Source of the DNA: Wenxinia saemankumensis
GTDB taxonomy: Bacteria > Pseudomonadota > Alphaproteobacteria > Rhodobacterales > Rhodobacteraceae
Direction of reading: 5' to 3'
DNA length: 64,000 bases
Assembly (NCBI RefSeq): GCF_900141735.1
Contig: NZ_FQYO01000007.1
Span: 62,001-126,000, forward strand
Below, piece by piece: positions 25,856-34,398 of the stretch. Below the pieces are notes generated by a model. It was not told where the DNA came from. It was given only the letters and a program-made list of their open reading frames with translations, and did no database searches. The position numbers and the translations under genes were made by a program. Numbering within the stretch: the first letter of the stretch is position 1; each line of letters opens with the position of its first letter.

Positions 25856-28831
25856 TCAGTCCGGGCCCGTCCCGGTCCTGCCCTGCTGCGAGGCCGGCAC
25901 GGCGATGGAGCACCGGACGCCGCCGCGCGAGAGGACGAAGCTGGTCCGCGCCCCGAGCTGATAGGGCAGGCCCTCCTCGATCAGACGGCGTCCTGCCCCT
26001 CTCGGACGCTGCCGGTCCGCCTCGTCGCCGAGGGGCACCCCCGTCTCGTGCCAGTCGACGCGCAGCCAGGGCCGCCCCTCGATCTCCTCTAGACGCCAGA
26101 AGACGTCGAGCCGCCCCTGCGGATGCGCCAGCGCGCCATATTTCAGGGCGTTCGTCGCCAGCTCGTGCAGGGCGAGGGCGAAGGTCTGCAGACCGCTGGA
26201 CCGCAGGGCGATGCCCGGCGGGCCGTCCAGCCGCACCTTTCCCGCCCGCAGGGATACCTCGTCGAGCGCGTCGATCTCGGCACCGATCACCTCGTCGAAG
26301 GTGACGCGCTGTCCCACGTCGAGCCGGGAGAGCAGCGTGTTGACCCGGGCCAGCGCGTCCATGCGCCGGCGGAACCGCACCGCGAAGTCCGGCAGCGACG
26401 CGCTGGTTCCGAGGGTCTGCTCGCCGATGGACAGCACGACGCCCATCAGGTTCTTCGTCCGGTGCTGCAGCTCGGCGACGAGCAGTTCCAGGCGGTCGCG
26501 CATCCGGATCTCGTCGGTCGCGTCGTGACCCACCCCGCCGATCCAGGCGACCTCTCCAGCGACGGTGCGGATCGGGAAGTCGGTGTTCCTGAGCCAGCGG
26601 ATTTCGCCGTCGGAGGGGCGGCGGATCTTGTATTCGAACGTGACCCGCTCCCCTTCCAGGACGCGCTGCAGGTTCCGGCGCGCCAGGTCGCGGTCCTCCT
26701 CCACGACGAGCGAGAGCCAGTTGCCCAGCGTGTCGCCCGCCAACGCGGATTGGCGCGGCATCCCGTAGATCCGCTCGAAGGCGGGGCTGAGATAGGTCCA
26801 GCCCAAGGTCTCGGCATCGCGGATCCACAGCACGTCCGAACTCGCCTCGCCGAAGCCCTGCAGCTGCGCCTCCCGCTCGCGGAGGGCCCGTGCGGCGCGG
26901 CGCTGCTCGATCAGGTCGGCGGCCTGCCGGGCGAGAAGGTCGATGAAGTGCAGGTCGCGCTGGTCGGGCGAATGGTCGGCGGCGCGCCACTGGGTCGAGA
27001 GCACGCCGAGGATCGCCCCGGACCGCGAGATCAGCGGCGTGGCCTGGACCGAACGGTAGCCCGCGGCGACATTGATCCGGCCGATCTCGCCGGCCTCGGA
27101 CTCGTCCAGCCGCGCGATCACCCGCGCGCCGGAGCGGATCGCCCGCGCGCAGGCGGTCGGGCCGTCCACGTCGACCCGGGCGAGGTGCCGCGTGAGCCTC
27201 TCGTCGAAGCCGCGGGTCGTGAGCAGATAAAGGGATCGGGACCCGGGGTCGTGGAGTTGCACCGACCCCGCATCGGCCGACAGGATGGCGAGGGCGGCGT
27301 CCAGCACCTCCTCGTGGATGGCGCCGATGCTTTCCTCCGTCACGAGCCGCTCGCCCAGATCGCGGAGCCGGCTCGTCGCGGCGAGGTCCGAGGCGAGTCG
27401 GGCCTCGCTCCGCGACCGGGCCGCGTCGGCACGCCCCGCCAGAATGGCCGCATAGGTGCGGTCTGCGACTTCGCGCAGGAGCTGCAGGTCGTGAGCTGTC
27501 CAGTTGCGCGGCTGCCCGTTCGTCACGCACAGCGCCCCGACCAACTCGCCCCCCTTGATCAGCGGCGCCCCGGCGCAGGCGATGATATCCAGCGCGGCTG
27601 CCGCCTGCCGGTCGGCCTCCGGCACGAGGTCCGAGACCCGGGTGTCCCGGATGACATGCCGGTCCGCGCGGAGCAGATCGACGGACCAGGCGAAGTCGGC
27701 GATCCGATGCATCCCGGCCAGCGACATGACGCCCGGTTCGACATGGTCCCGCGCGACACTGGCGCGGCCCGCCGCATGGTCGAGCTCGACATAGTAGACC
27801 CGGTCGACCGACAGCTCTTCGGCGAGGTGCCGGCAGGCGGTGGCCTGGATTTCGGCCGGGTCCACCAGGGGCCGCAACGCGTCGGAGAGATTCAGCAGAA
27901 GGGCATGCTGTTCCTCGTTCTCGCGGAGATGAAGCTCGGCCTCCTTCTGACCCGTGATGTCCCGCGCGGTGCCCATCCATTCGACGATGGCGTTCTCGGA
28001 GTCGCGCAGCGGCACGATCCGGGTGAGCAGCCATTTGGTGCCGTCTGCGGAGCGATGCTCCGTCTCGAAGGGCGCACCGGTCCGGATCGCCGCCTCCATC
28101 GCCTCCCGCAGGGCGGGGCGATCCTCGTCATGCGCGAAGTGATCGAGCCAGTTCGCCGGGGTTCCCTGCAGGGCGACGAGCCGGCCCCGCTCGTCGAGGT
28201 CGCGCAGGTCGCCGAAGTCGAGGCTCAGCCGGAAGACCTGGTCGGCGCTGGCATTCACGAAGGCGCGGTAGCGCGCCTCGGTGGAGCGCTGGTCGCGCAG
28301 GGCGAAGAGCCGGTCGATCACGGGCCCCAGGATCGTCGCATAGGTCCGCAGGAACTCGGAATCGTCGCCGTCGAAGTCGCGCGCCTCGGTATCGTCGACC
28401 TGGAGCAGCCCGTAGGGGCGGCCGCCGGGGAGGAAGATCGGGACATTCGCCAGCGCGGCGACCCCCTCGTCCCGCATGAAGGGCGGCACGCTGAACCGGC
28501 CATCGGTCGTGATGTCGCGACTGATGACCGGCGCCCCCTCGCGGATCGAGTAGGATTCGGACGAGGTCTCGTCCATCGGGATGCGGGTATGGCCGACGAC
28601 CTCCGCACTCCAGCCGGTCCCGGCCCTGACGAGAAGGGTGCGCCCATCCTCCTCGATCTCGAGGATCTTGGCCCGGCGGGTCTGCATCGCCTCTGCGACG
28701 AGGCGGCAGGCCTCTGTCAGCACCGCGTCCAGATCCTCGGATTGCAGGGCAAAGTCGCCGAAATCGGCGAGGATGCGCTGTCTCTCGAGAAGGCGGTCGC
28801 GGTCGTTGGCGTCGGCGTGGCGCTCGGGCAT
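25856..28831 (-). CDS. Multi-sensor HWE-family histidine kinase (GAF-PAS-GAF-GAF-PAS)
   Basis: A 991-aa protein with no membrane segment, so a soluble sensor. Domains: GAF (about 30-175), PAS (about 190-300), GAF (about 325-475), GAF (about 505-650), PAS (about 665-780), then the HWE/HisKA_2 dimerisation box AELQHRTKNLMGVVLSI with phospho-acceptor His790, and an HWE-type ATPase domain (ALHELATNALKYGAL). The HWE/HisKA_2 class includes the kinases that feed PhyR in the general stress response. A GGAAC-N17-CGTT promoter lies 42 bases before ATG 28831, so it is itself under stress control. The ribosome site is weak. Nearby receivers at 37202 and 37625 are possible partners. Confidence 0.85.
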   Translation of the reverse strand: MPERHADANDRDRLLERQRILADFGDFALQSEDLDAVLTEACRLVAEAMQTRRAKILEIEEDGRTLLVRAGTGWSAEVVGHTRIPMDETSSESYSIREGAPVISRDITTDGRFSVPPFMRDEGVAALANVPIFLPGGRPYGLLQVDDTEARDFDGDDSEFLRTYATILGPVIDRLFALRDQRSTEARYRAFVNASADQVFRLSLDFGDLRDLDERGRLVALQGTPANWLDHFAHDEDRPALREAMEAAIRTGAPFETEHRSADGTKWLLTRIVPLRDSENAIVEWMGTARDITGQKEAELHLRENEEQHALLLNLSDALRPLVDPAEIQATACRHLAEELSVDRVYYVELDHAAGRASVARDHVEPGVMSLAGMHRIADFAWSVDLLRADRHVIRDTRVSDLVPEADRQAAAALDIIACAGAPLIKGGELVGALCVTNGQPRNWTAHDLQLLREVADRTYAAILAGRADAARSRSEARLASDLAATSRLRDLGERLVTEESIGAIHEEVLDAALAILSADAGSVQLHDPGSRSLYLLTTRGFDERLTRHLARVDVDGPTACARAIRSGARVIARLDESEAGEIGRINVAAGYRSVQATPLISRSGAILGVLSTQWRAADHSPDQRDLHFIDLLARQAADLIEQRRAARALREREAQLQGFGEASSDVLWIRDAETLGWTYLSPAFERIYGMPRQSALAGDTLGNWLSLVVEEDRDLARRNLQRVLEGERVTFEYKIRRPSDGEIRWLRNTDFPIRTVAGEVAWIGGVGHDATDEIRMRDRLELLVAELQHRTKNLMGVVLSIGEQTLGTSASLPDFAVRFRRRMDALARVNTLLSRLDVGQRVTFDEVIGAEIDALDEVSLRAGKVRLDGPPGIALRSSGLQTFALALHELATNALKYGALAHPQGRLDVFWRLEEIEGRPWLRVDWHETGVPLGDEADRQRPRGAGRRLIEEGLPYQLGARTSFVLSRGGVRCSIAVPASQQGRTGTGPD

Positions 28832-28872
28832 GTCGCTCGGTTCCGGCTCGGGACACGGACGTTGCGGTGGAC

Positions 28873-28898
28873 AACGCGCGGGGAAGGGCGCGCGTTCC
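28873..28898 (-). promoter_or_regulatory. EcfG-type promoter of the histidine kinase: GGAAC-N17-CGTT
   Basis: On the minus strand GGAAC (28898-28894) and CGTT (28876-28873) are separated by 17 bases, an exact match to the published EcfG consensus GGAAC-N16/17-CGTT. The -10 lies about 41 bases before the kinase ATG. Confidence 0.65.
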
Positions 28899-28934
28899 GG
28901 TGGCGGGCGGAGGGGGCCGATCCCCGGGCGGGCG

Positions 28935-28959
28935 GGAACATCGACGCCCCGGCCTTGTT
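28935..28959 (+). promoter_or_regulatory. EcfG-type promoter: GGAAC-N16-TGTT
   Basis: GGAACATC at 28935 with TGTT after 16 bases. It is 30 bases before the ATG of the small disordered-protein gene and has the same spacing as the sites at 33806, 33878, 36950, 36952 and 44470. Confidence 0.65.
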
Positions 28960-28988
28960 CGTGGGGGCCAGACCAGGAGGTTGACGTC

Positions 28989-29390
28989 ATGGACAGACGA
29001 CATTCCCGCGAGGATGCATGGCTCCGGGCCGGCGGCCCGGACGCCGTGGAGGGCGGCCCCGGACCCGGCGAAGGGATCGACCGCGACGGGGACCGGGTGG
29101 CGAAGGGCCGGCACGGCCCGCGCCCCGATCGGGCGCCCCGCCCGGACAGCTACGCCGACCGCTACGGCATGCCCCCCGGACCCTCTTCCGATCCCGGGCG
29201 CCCGTTGGCCGAGACGCCCGATTTCAGGGCTGCCGAACGCGATTACGGGCCGGGCGGCTGGCCGCGCCGCTCCGGGCGCGAGGCGCCGGGCGCCGGCGCG
29301 CGCGGGAGGGCGACGGACGAAGGCGGTTCCCGGTCCGAGGGCCGGGATCGCAGCGGACGCGGACGGGGCGGCGACGCGCCGAAGGGCTGA
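28989..29390 (+). CDS. Small disordered Arg/Gly/Asp-rich protein
   Basis: A 133-aa hydrophilic protein beginning MDRRHSREDAWLRAGGPDAV. It is very rich in Gly, Arg, Asp and Pro, with no hydrophobic core, no cysteine and no recognised domain, so it is predicted to be intrinsically disordered. The perfect AGGAGG eight bases before ATG 28989 and the EcfG-type promoter 30 bases upstream argue that it is real. Such proteins are often stress-induced hydrophilins, but that function is only a guess. It is divergent to the histidine kinase and convergent with pcm. Confidence 0.6.
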   Translation: MDRRHSREDAWLRAGGPDAVEGGPGPGEGIDRDGDRVAKGRHGPRPDRAPRPDSYADRYGMPPGPSSDPGRPLAETPDFRAAERDYGPGGWPRRSGREAPGAGARGRATDEGGSRSEGRDRSGRGRGGDAPKG

Positions 29391-29455
29391 GCCCGGACGG
29401 ATGCGCGGCGCGGCGGGCCGGCCTCCCCCTCCGCCAGGACCGACGCCGGCCCGCG

Positions 29456-29497
29456 GACGATCCGCCGAAGGCGCCGATAGACCCCCGGCGGATCGTC
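29456..29497. terminator. Perfect 12-bp hairpin between convergent genes
   Basis: GACGATCCGCCG pairs with CGGCGGATCGTC around an 18-base loop, in the 275-base space between the disordered-protein gene and pcm. This is a likely bidirectional terminator. Confidence 0.5.
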
Positions 29498-29594
29498 GCG
29501 TCCCGGCGCCGGATCCCGCACAGGGCGGGCTCGCTCCGGGGGCCGGTCTGCCCGATCCCCGGGCCGGTCCCGGCTGCGCCCGGCCCCACCGGTC

Positions 29595-29621
29595 GATCCC
29601 GGACAGCGACGGCCCGGGATC
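29595..29621. terminator. Second hairpin before the end of pcm
   Basis: GATCCCGG pairs with CCGGGATC around an 11-base loop, 45 bases beyond the pcm stop codon. It is a probable terminator of the minus-strand ackA-xfp-pcm operon. Confidence 0.4.
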
Positions 29622-29665
29622 ACGGGACGGGCCCGGAAATGCCCTCACCCGGTGTCTTCGCCGGC

Positions 29666-30307
29666 CTATTCCCCGATCAGCGGCACGAACCGCACCGAGC
29701 CGATCCGCTTCTCGTCCCAGCTCGACGGTCCGACGAGGGTCAGCCGCGTCAGCGCCTGACCCCCGGGCGAATCGGGATCGCCCAGGGGCATGACGATCCG
29801 CCCCCCCGGCACGAGCTGGCTGCACAGCGCCTTCGGAACGTGCGGGGCACTGGCCGCGACGAGGATCGCGTCGTAGGGGGCCTCCATCGGCCAGCCCCGC
29901 GTTCCGTCGCCGTGATGGACATGGACGTTGCGCACGCCCTCTTCCCGCAGCCGCTCGGCCGCCTCCTCGGCCAGCCTGCCGATCCTCTCGACGGAATGCA
30001 CCTCCATCGCGATCCGGCCGATCACGGCGGCGGCGTAGCCGGACCCCGTCCCGATCTCGAGCACGCGCGCGTCCTGCCGCAGCTCCGCCGCCTCGATCAT
30101 CGCCGCGACGATGCAGGGCTGCGAGATCGTCTGCTCCTCGCCGATGGGCAGGGCCGCGTCCTCGTAGGCCTGCTGGGCCCGCGATTCGGGCACGAAACGG
30201 TGGCGCGGCACCGCGCGCATCGCCTCGAGGACCGAGGGGTCCGTGATGCCGCGCGCGGCGATCTGCTGCTCCACCATGCGCGCGCGCCTGTCGTCATGCG
30301 TCGTCAT
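29666..30307 (-). CDS. pcm: Protein-L-isoaspartate O-methyltransferase
   Basis: A 213-aa cytosolic SAM-dependent enzyme that methylates isoaspartyl residues in damaged proteins to start their repair. Family marks: MVEQQIAARGITDPSVLEAM, PRHRFVP, the PIGEEQTISQPCIVA segment and SAM motif VLEIGTGSGYAAAV. ATG 30307 is preceded by GGAGGCGACG; the longer frame to 30472 lies inside xfp. It overlaps the xfp end by 14 bases, so it is the last gene of ackA-xfp-pcm. A repair enzyme fits with the stress-type promoter upstream of ackA. Confidence 0.9.
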   Translation of the reverse strand: MTTHDDRRARMVEQQIAARGITDPSVLEAMRAVPRHRFVPESRAQQAYEDAALPIGEEQTISQPCIVAAMIEAAELRQDARVLEIGTGSGYAAAVIGRIAMEVHSVERIGRLAEEAAERLREEGVRNVHVHHGDGTRGWPMEAPYDAILVAASAPHVPKALCSQLVPGGRIVMPLGDPDSPGGQALTRLTLVGPSSWDEKRIGSVRFVPLIGE

Positions 30308-32636
30308 CGTCGCCTCCTGGGCCGGTGGGAAGGGGGGCTGCGGGCCAGGACCAGTCCCGGATCTCGGGCAGGTCGGTGCCGGTCTCGCGGCTATGGGCGT
30401 GCTGCCGGTCCCGCAGATCCGCGCAGACCGCGCGCAGACGGGGCGCGGGATGGCCGGCCCTGTCGGCCGCATCGAGGGCGAGCGTGAAGCGGTCGAGCCC
30501 GTTCATCGCCACCATCTCGAACGGCGTCGTGGTCGTCCCCTTCTCCCCGTAGCCGTGGACGTGAAGCCTGGCGTGAGCCGCGCGGCGATACGCCAGTTCG
30601 TGAACCAGCCCCGGATAGCCGTGGAAGGCGAAGATCACGGGGATGTCCGTGCCGAAGGCTGCGTCGAAGGCGGCATCCGGCGCTCCGTCCGGATTGAGGT
30701 CCGGCGGCTGGAGGGCCATGAGGTCGACCACGTTGACGAAGCGCAGGCGCAGGTCCGGCGCCTCCCGGCGGAGGAGGTCGACCGCCGCCAGAGCCTCTAG
30801 CGTCGGCACGTCCCCGGCGGCGGCGATGACCACCTGCGGATCCGGATCGTCCGCCGCCCAGTCCCAGATGCCGAACCCGGAACCCAGATGGGCGCGGGCG
30901 GCGTCCAGGCTCAGCCATTGCGGCTCGGGCTGCTTGCCCGCCACGATGCAATTCGCGCGGTCGGTCGAGGCCAGAACCTGCTCGGCCACCGCGAGCAGGG
31001 TGTTGGCATCGGGCGGCAGGTAGAGCCGCACCATCTCCGCCCCCTTGGCGGCGAGATGGTCGAGGAACCCCGGATCCTGGTGCGTGAAGCCGTTATGGTC
31101 CTGTCGCCAGACATGGCTGGAGAGCAGCCAGTTGAGCGAGGGTATGGGCGCCCGCCACCCGGTCTCCTTCGCTTCGCGCATCCACTTGACGTGCTGCGTC
31201 GCCATCGAAGCGACGATGGGGATGAAGGCCTCGTAGGAGTTGAACAGCCCGTGCCGCCCGGTCAGCAGATAGCCCTCGAGCCAGCCCTCGCAGAGATGCT
31301 CGGACAGCACCTCCATCACCCGGCCGTCCGGGGCGAGGTCGGTATCGGTCTCCTCCACCCGGCCGGGCGCGTAGCGGGGCGAGGCGTCGAAGACGGCGTC
31401 GAGCCTGTTCGAGGCGGTCTCGTCCGGGCCGAACAGCCGGAAGGTGCGGGGATTGCGCCGGATCACGTCGGCCAGCCAGTGCCCCAGCACCTTCGTCGCG
31501 CTGTCCGTCACCGCGCCGGGGGCGGAGATGTCGAGCGCGGCCGCCTCCGCCGGCGGCAGGTCCAGCGGGCGCGTCAGCCGCCCGCCATCGGCATGGGGCG
31601 TCGCGCCGAGCCGGCGGTCGCCCTCCGGGACCAGCGACAGGACGAGGTCGGAGGGACGCCCGTCCGGGAACAGCTCGTCCGGCCGGTAGCCGCGGAGCCA
31701 GTCCTCGAGCTGGCGCAGTTGCGGGCCGTCCTCGCGTGGTACGTCCAGCGGCACCTGATGCGCGCGGAACGTGCCCTCGACCGGATCGCCGTCCACCTCG
31801 CGCGGGCCGGTCCAGCCCTTGGGGCTGCGCAGGACGATCATCGGCGGGCGGCCCGTTCCCGTGCGCCGGATCCGCGCGTGTGCGTCGAGACAGGTATCCA
31901 TCGCCGCGGCCATGCCGGAATGCATCTTCGCCGGATCGTCGCCCTCGACGAAGATCGGGTTCCAGCCGAAGCCGGCGAATAGCGCGGCGATCTCGTGCTT
32001 CGGCATCCGGCCGAGGATCGTCGGCGCGGCGATCCGATAGCCGTTGAGGTGCAGGACCGGCAGCACCATCCCGTCGCGTTCGGGCCGCAGGAAGCGGTGC
32101 GAATGCCAGCTCGTCGCGAGCGCGCCCGTTTCCGCCTCGCCGTCCCCGACAACGCAGAGGACCGTCAGCTCCGGATTGTCGAAGGCCGCGCCGGTCGCGT
32201 GAGCGAGCGAATAGCCGAGCTCGCCCCCCTCGTGGATCGAGCCGGGGGTGGGGGCGGCGGCGTGGGAGGGGACGCCGCCGGGAAAGGAGAACTGGCGGAA
32301 GAGCTCTGCCATGCCGCGCGCGTCGCGCGTCACCTCCGGATGCCGTTCGCTGTAGGACCCGTCCAGCCACGACCCGGCCAGCATCGCGGGCCCGCCATGG
32401 CCCGGGCCGGCGACGAACAGCATGTCGATGCCGCGCGCGACGATTGCGCGCATCGCATGGGCCTGCAGGAAGGTCAGGCCCGGCGTCGTGCCCCAATGGC
32501 CGAGCTGCCGCGCCTTGATGTCCCGCGGCTCCAGCGGGCGGGAGAAAAGTGGATTGCCCGTCAGGTAGATCTGCCCCGCGGACAGGTAGTTTGCGGCGCG
32601 CCACCAGGCGTCGACGGCGTCGAGGTCGGGAGTCAT
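30294..32636 (-). CDS. xfp: Xylulose-5-phosphate/fructose-6-phosphate phosphoketolase
   Basis: A 780-aa thiamine-diphosphate enzyme of normal family length. It splits xylulose-5-P (or fructose-6-P) with phosphate to acetyl-phosphate plus glyceraldehyde-3-P (or erythrose-4-P). Visible marks: N-terminal WWRAANYLSAGQIYL, RPLEPRDIKARQLGHWGTTP, the ThDP-binding GDGEAETGALATSWH near residue 160, and GFTHQDPGFLDHLAAK. GGGAGGAGGC precedes the ATG, which overlaps the ackA stop (ATGA). With acetate kinase it forms an ATP-yielding acetyl-phosphate branch. Confidence 0.95.
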   Translation of the reverse strand: MTPDLDAVDAWWRAANYLSAGQIYLTGNPLFSRPLEPRDIKARQLGHWGTTPGLTFLQAHAMRAIVARGIDMLFVAGPGHGGPAMLAGSWLDGSYSERHPEVTRDARGMAELFRQFSFPGGVPSHAAAPTPGSIHEGGELGYSLAHATGAAFDNPELTVLCVVGDGEAETGALATSWHSHRFLRPERDGMVLPVLHLNGYRIAAPTILGRMPKHEIAALFAGFGWNPIFVEGDDPAKMHSGMAAAMDTCLDAHARIRRTGTGRPPMIVLRSPKGWTGPREVDGDPVEGTFRAHQVPLDVPREDGPQLRQLEDWLRGYRPDELFPDGRPSDLVLSLVPEGDRRLGATPHADGGRLTRPLDLPPAEAAALDISAPGAVTDSATKVLGHWLADVIRRNPRTFRLFGPDETASNRLDAVFDASPRYAPGRVEETDTDLAPDGRVMEVLSEHLCEGWLEGYLLTGRHGLFNSYEAFIPIVASMATQHVKWMREAKETGWRAPIPSLNWLLSSHVWRQDHNGFTHQDPGFLDHLAAKGAEMVRLYLPPDANTLLAVAEQVLASTDRANCIVAGKQPEPQWLSLDAARAHLGSGFGIWDWAADDPDPQVVIAAAGDVPTLEALAAVDLLRREAPDLRLRFVNVVDLMALQPPDLNPDGAPDAAFDAAFGTDIPVIFAFHGYPGLVHELAYRRAAHARLHVHGYGEKGTTTTPFEMVAMNGLDRFTLALDAADRAGHPAPRLRAVCADLRDRQHAHSRETGTDLPEIRDWSWPAAPLPTGPGGDDDDA

Positions 32637-33784
32637 GCCTCCTCCCTTGCGATGAGATATCGGGCGTGGCGGGCCATGACGCGCTCCTCCTCCGGGGGGA
32701 CGAGGCGCAGCTCGACCGCGCTGTCCGCAGGGCTGACGACCGGCGCGTGCCGGTCATTCGCCTCCGGATCGAGCACGACCCCCATCCAGCCGAGATCGCC
32801 TGCGATGCGCGCGCGGATGCCCGCCTGCTCCACCCCCGCGCCGCCGGTGAAGACGAGCGCGTCGATCCCGCCGATGGAGACGGCCATCCGCGCGACGGCC
32901 TGTGCCGCCCGGCGGCAATAGAGCGCGATCGCCGCCTCCGCCTCCACGCCGCCGGCCGACGTGATGTCGCGCGGATCGGACGAGAGGCCTGACAGGCCCT
33001 TCAGGCCCGCCCCTGTCCAGAGCAGCTCGGACAGGGCCTCCACCTCCATCCCCTGGCCGAGGGCGTAGAGCATCAGGCCCGGATCGAGAGATCCCGAGCG
33101 CGAGCCCATCATCAGCCCGTCCAGCGGTGTCGCGCCCATCGTCGTGTCGACGCTGACGCCGCCCCGGATCGCGCAGGCGCTTGCCCCGCCGCTGAGGTGG
33201 AGCGAGACGATGCGGTCGGGCGCGGTGTCGGACCGCGCCATGACATGCGCGACCCATTCATGCGACAGCCCGTGGAAGCCGTAGCGGCGCAGCCCCGCGA
33301 ACGGCCCCTCGGCCGGGACCGGCAGTGCGCGGGCAAGAGGCGGCATCGTCCGGTGGAAGGCCGTGTCGAACACTCCGATCTGCCGCCGGCGCGGCCGCTC
33401 CTCTGCCAGAGCCCGCACGAGGGAGAGGTTCACCGGCTGGTGGATCGGCGCCAGCGGGGACAGCGCGCCGAGCCGGGTCATCTCCGGCGCGTCCAGCCAG
33501 ACCGCGTCGGTGGTGGCGCCGCCCCCGTGGACGATGCGGTGCACCGGGACCGCCCCCTCCGCCCGGCCCAGCAGCGACTTCGCCACGGCGGGGAAATCGG
33601 CGGGATCGGGGCCGTCCAGCGTCTCGCACGTGCCGTCCGCGGCACGGATCACGGGGCCCGTTCCGGCGGTCAGGTCGATCTCGGCCGTCCAGCGGGCCTC
33701 GTCCCCTCCGTCGAAGAACGCGGCGGAGAGGCTGGAAGAGCCGGCATTGAGGCAGAGCAGCGGCTGGTGACTCTCATGGGGCAT
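32633..33784 (-). CDS. ackA: Acetate kinase
   Basis: A 383-aa ASKHA-fold kinase converting acetyl-phosphate and ADP to acetate and ATP. Marks: CLNAGSSSLSAAFF at the N-terminus, FDTAFHRTMPP, YGFHGLSHEWV and DTTMGATPLDGLMMGSRSG. The phosphate loop usually written HLGNGAS is HLSGGAS here, and the protein is slightly shorter than the usual 395-400 aa. GGAAAGGA precedes ATG 33784. It is first in ackA-xfp-pcm, with an EcfG-type promoter 22 bases upstream. Confidence 0.9.
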   Translation of the reverse strand: MPHESHQPLLCLNAGSSSLSAAFFDGGDEARWTAEIDLTAGTGPVIRAADGTCETLDGPDPADFPAVAKSLLGRAEGAVPVHRIVHGGGATTDAVWLDAPEMTRLGALSPLAPIHQPVNLSLVRALAEERPRRRQIGVFDTAFHRTMPPLARALPVPAEGPFAGLRRYGFHGLSHEWVAHVMARSDTAPDRIVSLHLSGGASACAIRGGVSVDTTMGATPLDGLMMGSRSGSLDPGLMLYALGQGMEVEALSELLWTGAGLKGLSGLSSDPRDITSAGGVEAEAAIALYCRRAAQAVARMAVSIGGIDALVFTGGAGVEQAGIRARIAGDLGWMGVVLDPEANDRHAPVVSPADSAVELRLVPPEEERVMARHARYLIAREEA

Positions 33785-33805
33785 CGCGATCCTTTCCTAG
33801 GCCCC

Positions 33806-33830
33806 AACAGAAGAGGCCCGGCGATGTTCC
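33806..33830 (-). promoter_or_regulatory. EcfG-type promoter of ackA-xfp-pcm: GGAAC-N16-TGTT
   Basis: On the minus strand GGAACATC starts at 33830 and TGTT ends at 33806 after a 16-base spacer. The -10 is 22 bases before the ackA ATG, leaving a short leader that contains the ribosome site. Confidence 0.7.
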
Positions 33831-33877
33831 AGGCGGGCCCGTCCTGGGGGGACCGCCGGTCCGGTGCCCGATAGCCG

Positions 33878-33902
33878 GGAACATCGCCGCATCGCCCGTG
33901 TT
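33878..33902 (+). promoter_or_regulatory. EcfG-type promoter facing right: GGAAC-N16-TGTT
   Basis: GGAACATCGCCGC begins at 33878 and TGTT follows after 16 bases. It is divergent to the ackA promoter but no convincing protein gene follows, so it may drive a small RNA. Confidence 0.6.
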
Positions 33903-33907
33903 CGAGG

Positions 33908-34031
33908 ACACCCGAAGTCGGGCAGTCGATGCCCTGCGAGTACTGCGCCTCTCCTCCCGCCCTCGCTTCGCGGTCGGCGGGGAAGATGCGCGATCCGGAT
34001 GCCCCGCCCCTGTTTCCCCTTCGGGCGGGGC
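33908..34031 (+). ncRNA. Possible stress-induced small RNA
   Basis: The stretch just after the right-facing EcfG-type promoter has structured, non-coding character. A CCCGAagTCGGG hairpin is followed by a C/T-rich single-stranded run containing CTCCTCCC (complementary to a Shine-Dalgarno sequence) and a strong 9-bp hairpin GCCCCGCCC/GGGCGGGGC at 34001-34031. Caulobacter GsrN is a known EcfG-dependent sRNA with a C-rich loop, so the layout is plausible. The exact ends are guesses. An ORF from 33929 has no ribosome site and low-complexity sequence. Confidence 0.3.
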
Positions 34032-34194
34032 CGGCGGCAGTCGGTGGCCTGTGCTTCCCTTCGCGACATGGCAACCGGCTGCCGTCCCGTTCAAGCATAT
34101 CGGGGCCTGCACATTCGGGGCCCGCTTTTCGAGGGCCCGCAGTCGGAGGGTTGCCGGGGCAAGCCCCATGCGGCGCGGCGTTCGGACCGACGGC

Positions 34195-34217
34195 CCACGG
34201 CCGGCGGCCGGCCGTGG
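34195..34217. other. Perfect 10-bp hairpin in intergenic region
   Basis: CCACGGCCGG pairs with CCGGCCGTGG around a three-base loop. It lies 180 bases downstream of the quinoprotein dehydrogenase stop (minus strand) and could end that transcript or a right-going one. I see no gene in the rest of 34032-34398. Confidence 0.4.
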
Positions 34218-34398
34218 CGGCGCGATGCGGGTGGACGGAACAGGACGGGCCAGGGCGGCAGGGCGCGGCGGGGCGCCGCCGCCGGCGGGCCGGAGCGCGC
34301 CCCGCCTCCTTCCGGTTCCGGCCCGGTCCATCTGCGGCCGCCGGGCCGGCTTCAGCCCCCGGGCGGAAACGGCCATTCCCGCGCGTTCGCCCGCCCCG

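Noticed and set aside
26123-28984. 953-codon open frame on the plus strand opposite the histidine kinase
   Set aside because: It is an antisense shadow created by high third-position G+C: no domain, no ribosome site and composition of a reversed coding frame. The minus-strand kinase has all family motifs. Similar long shadows at 10206-12914, 33898-36687 and 46936-48804 were discarded for the same reason.
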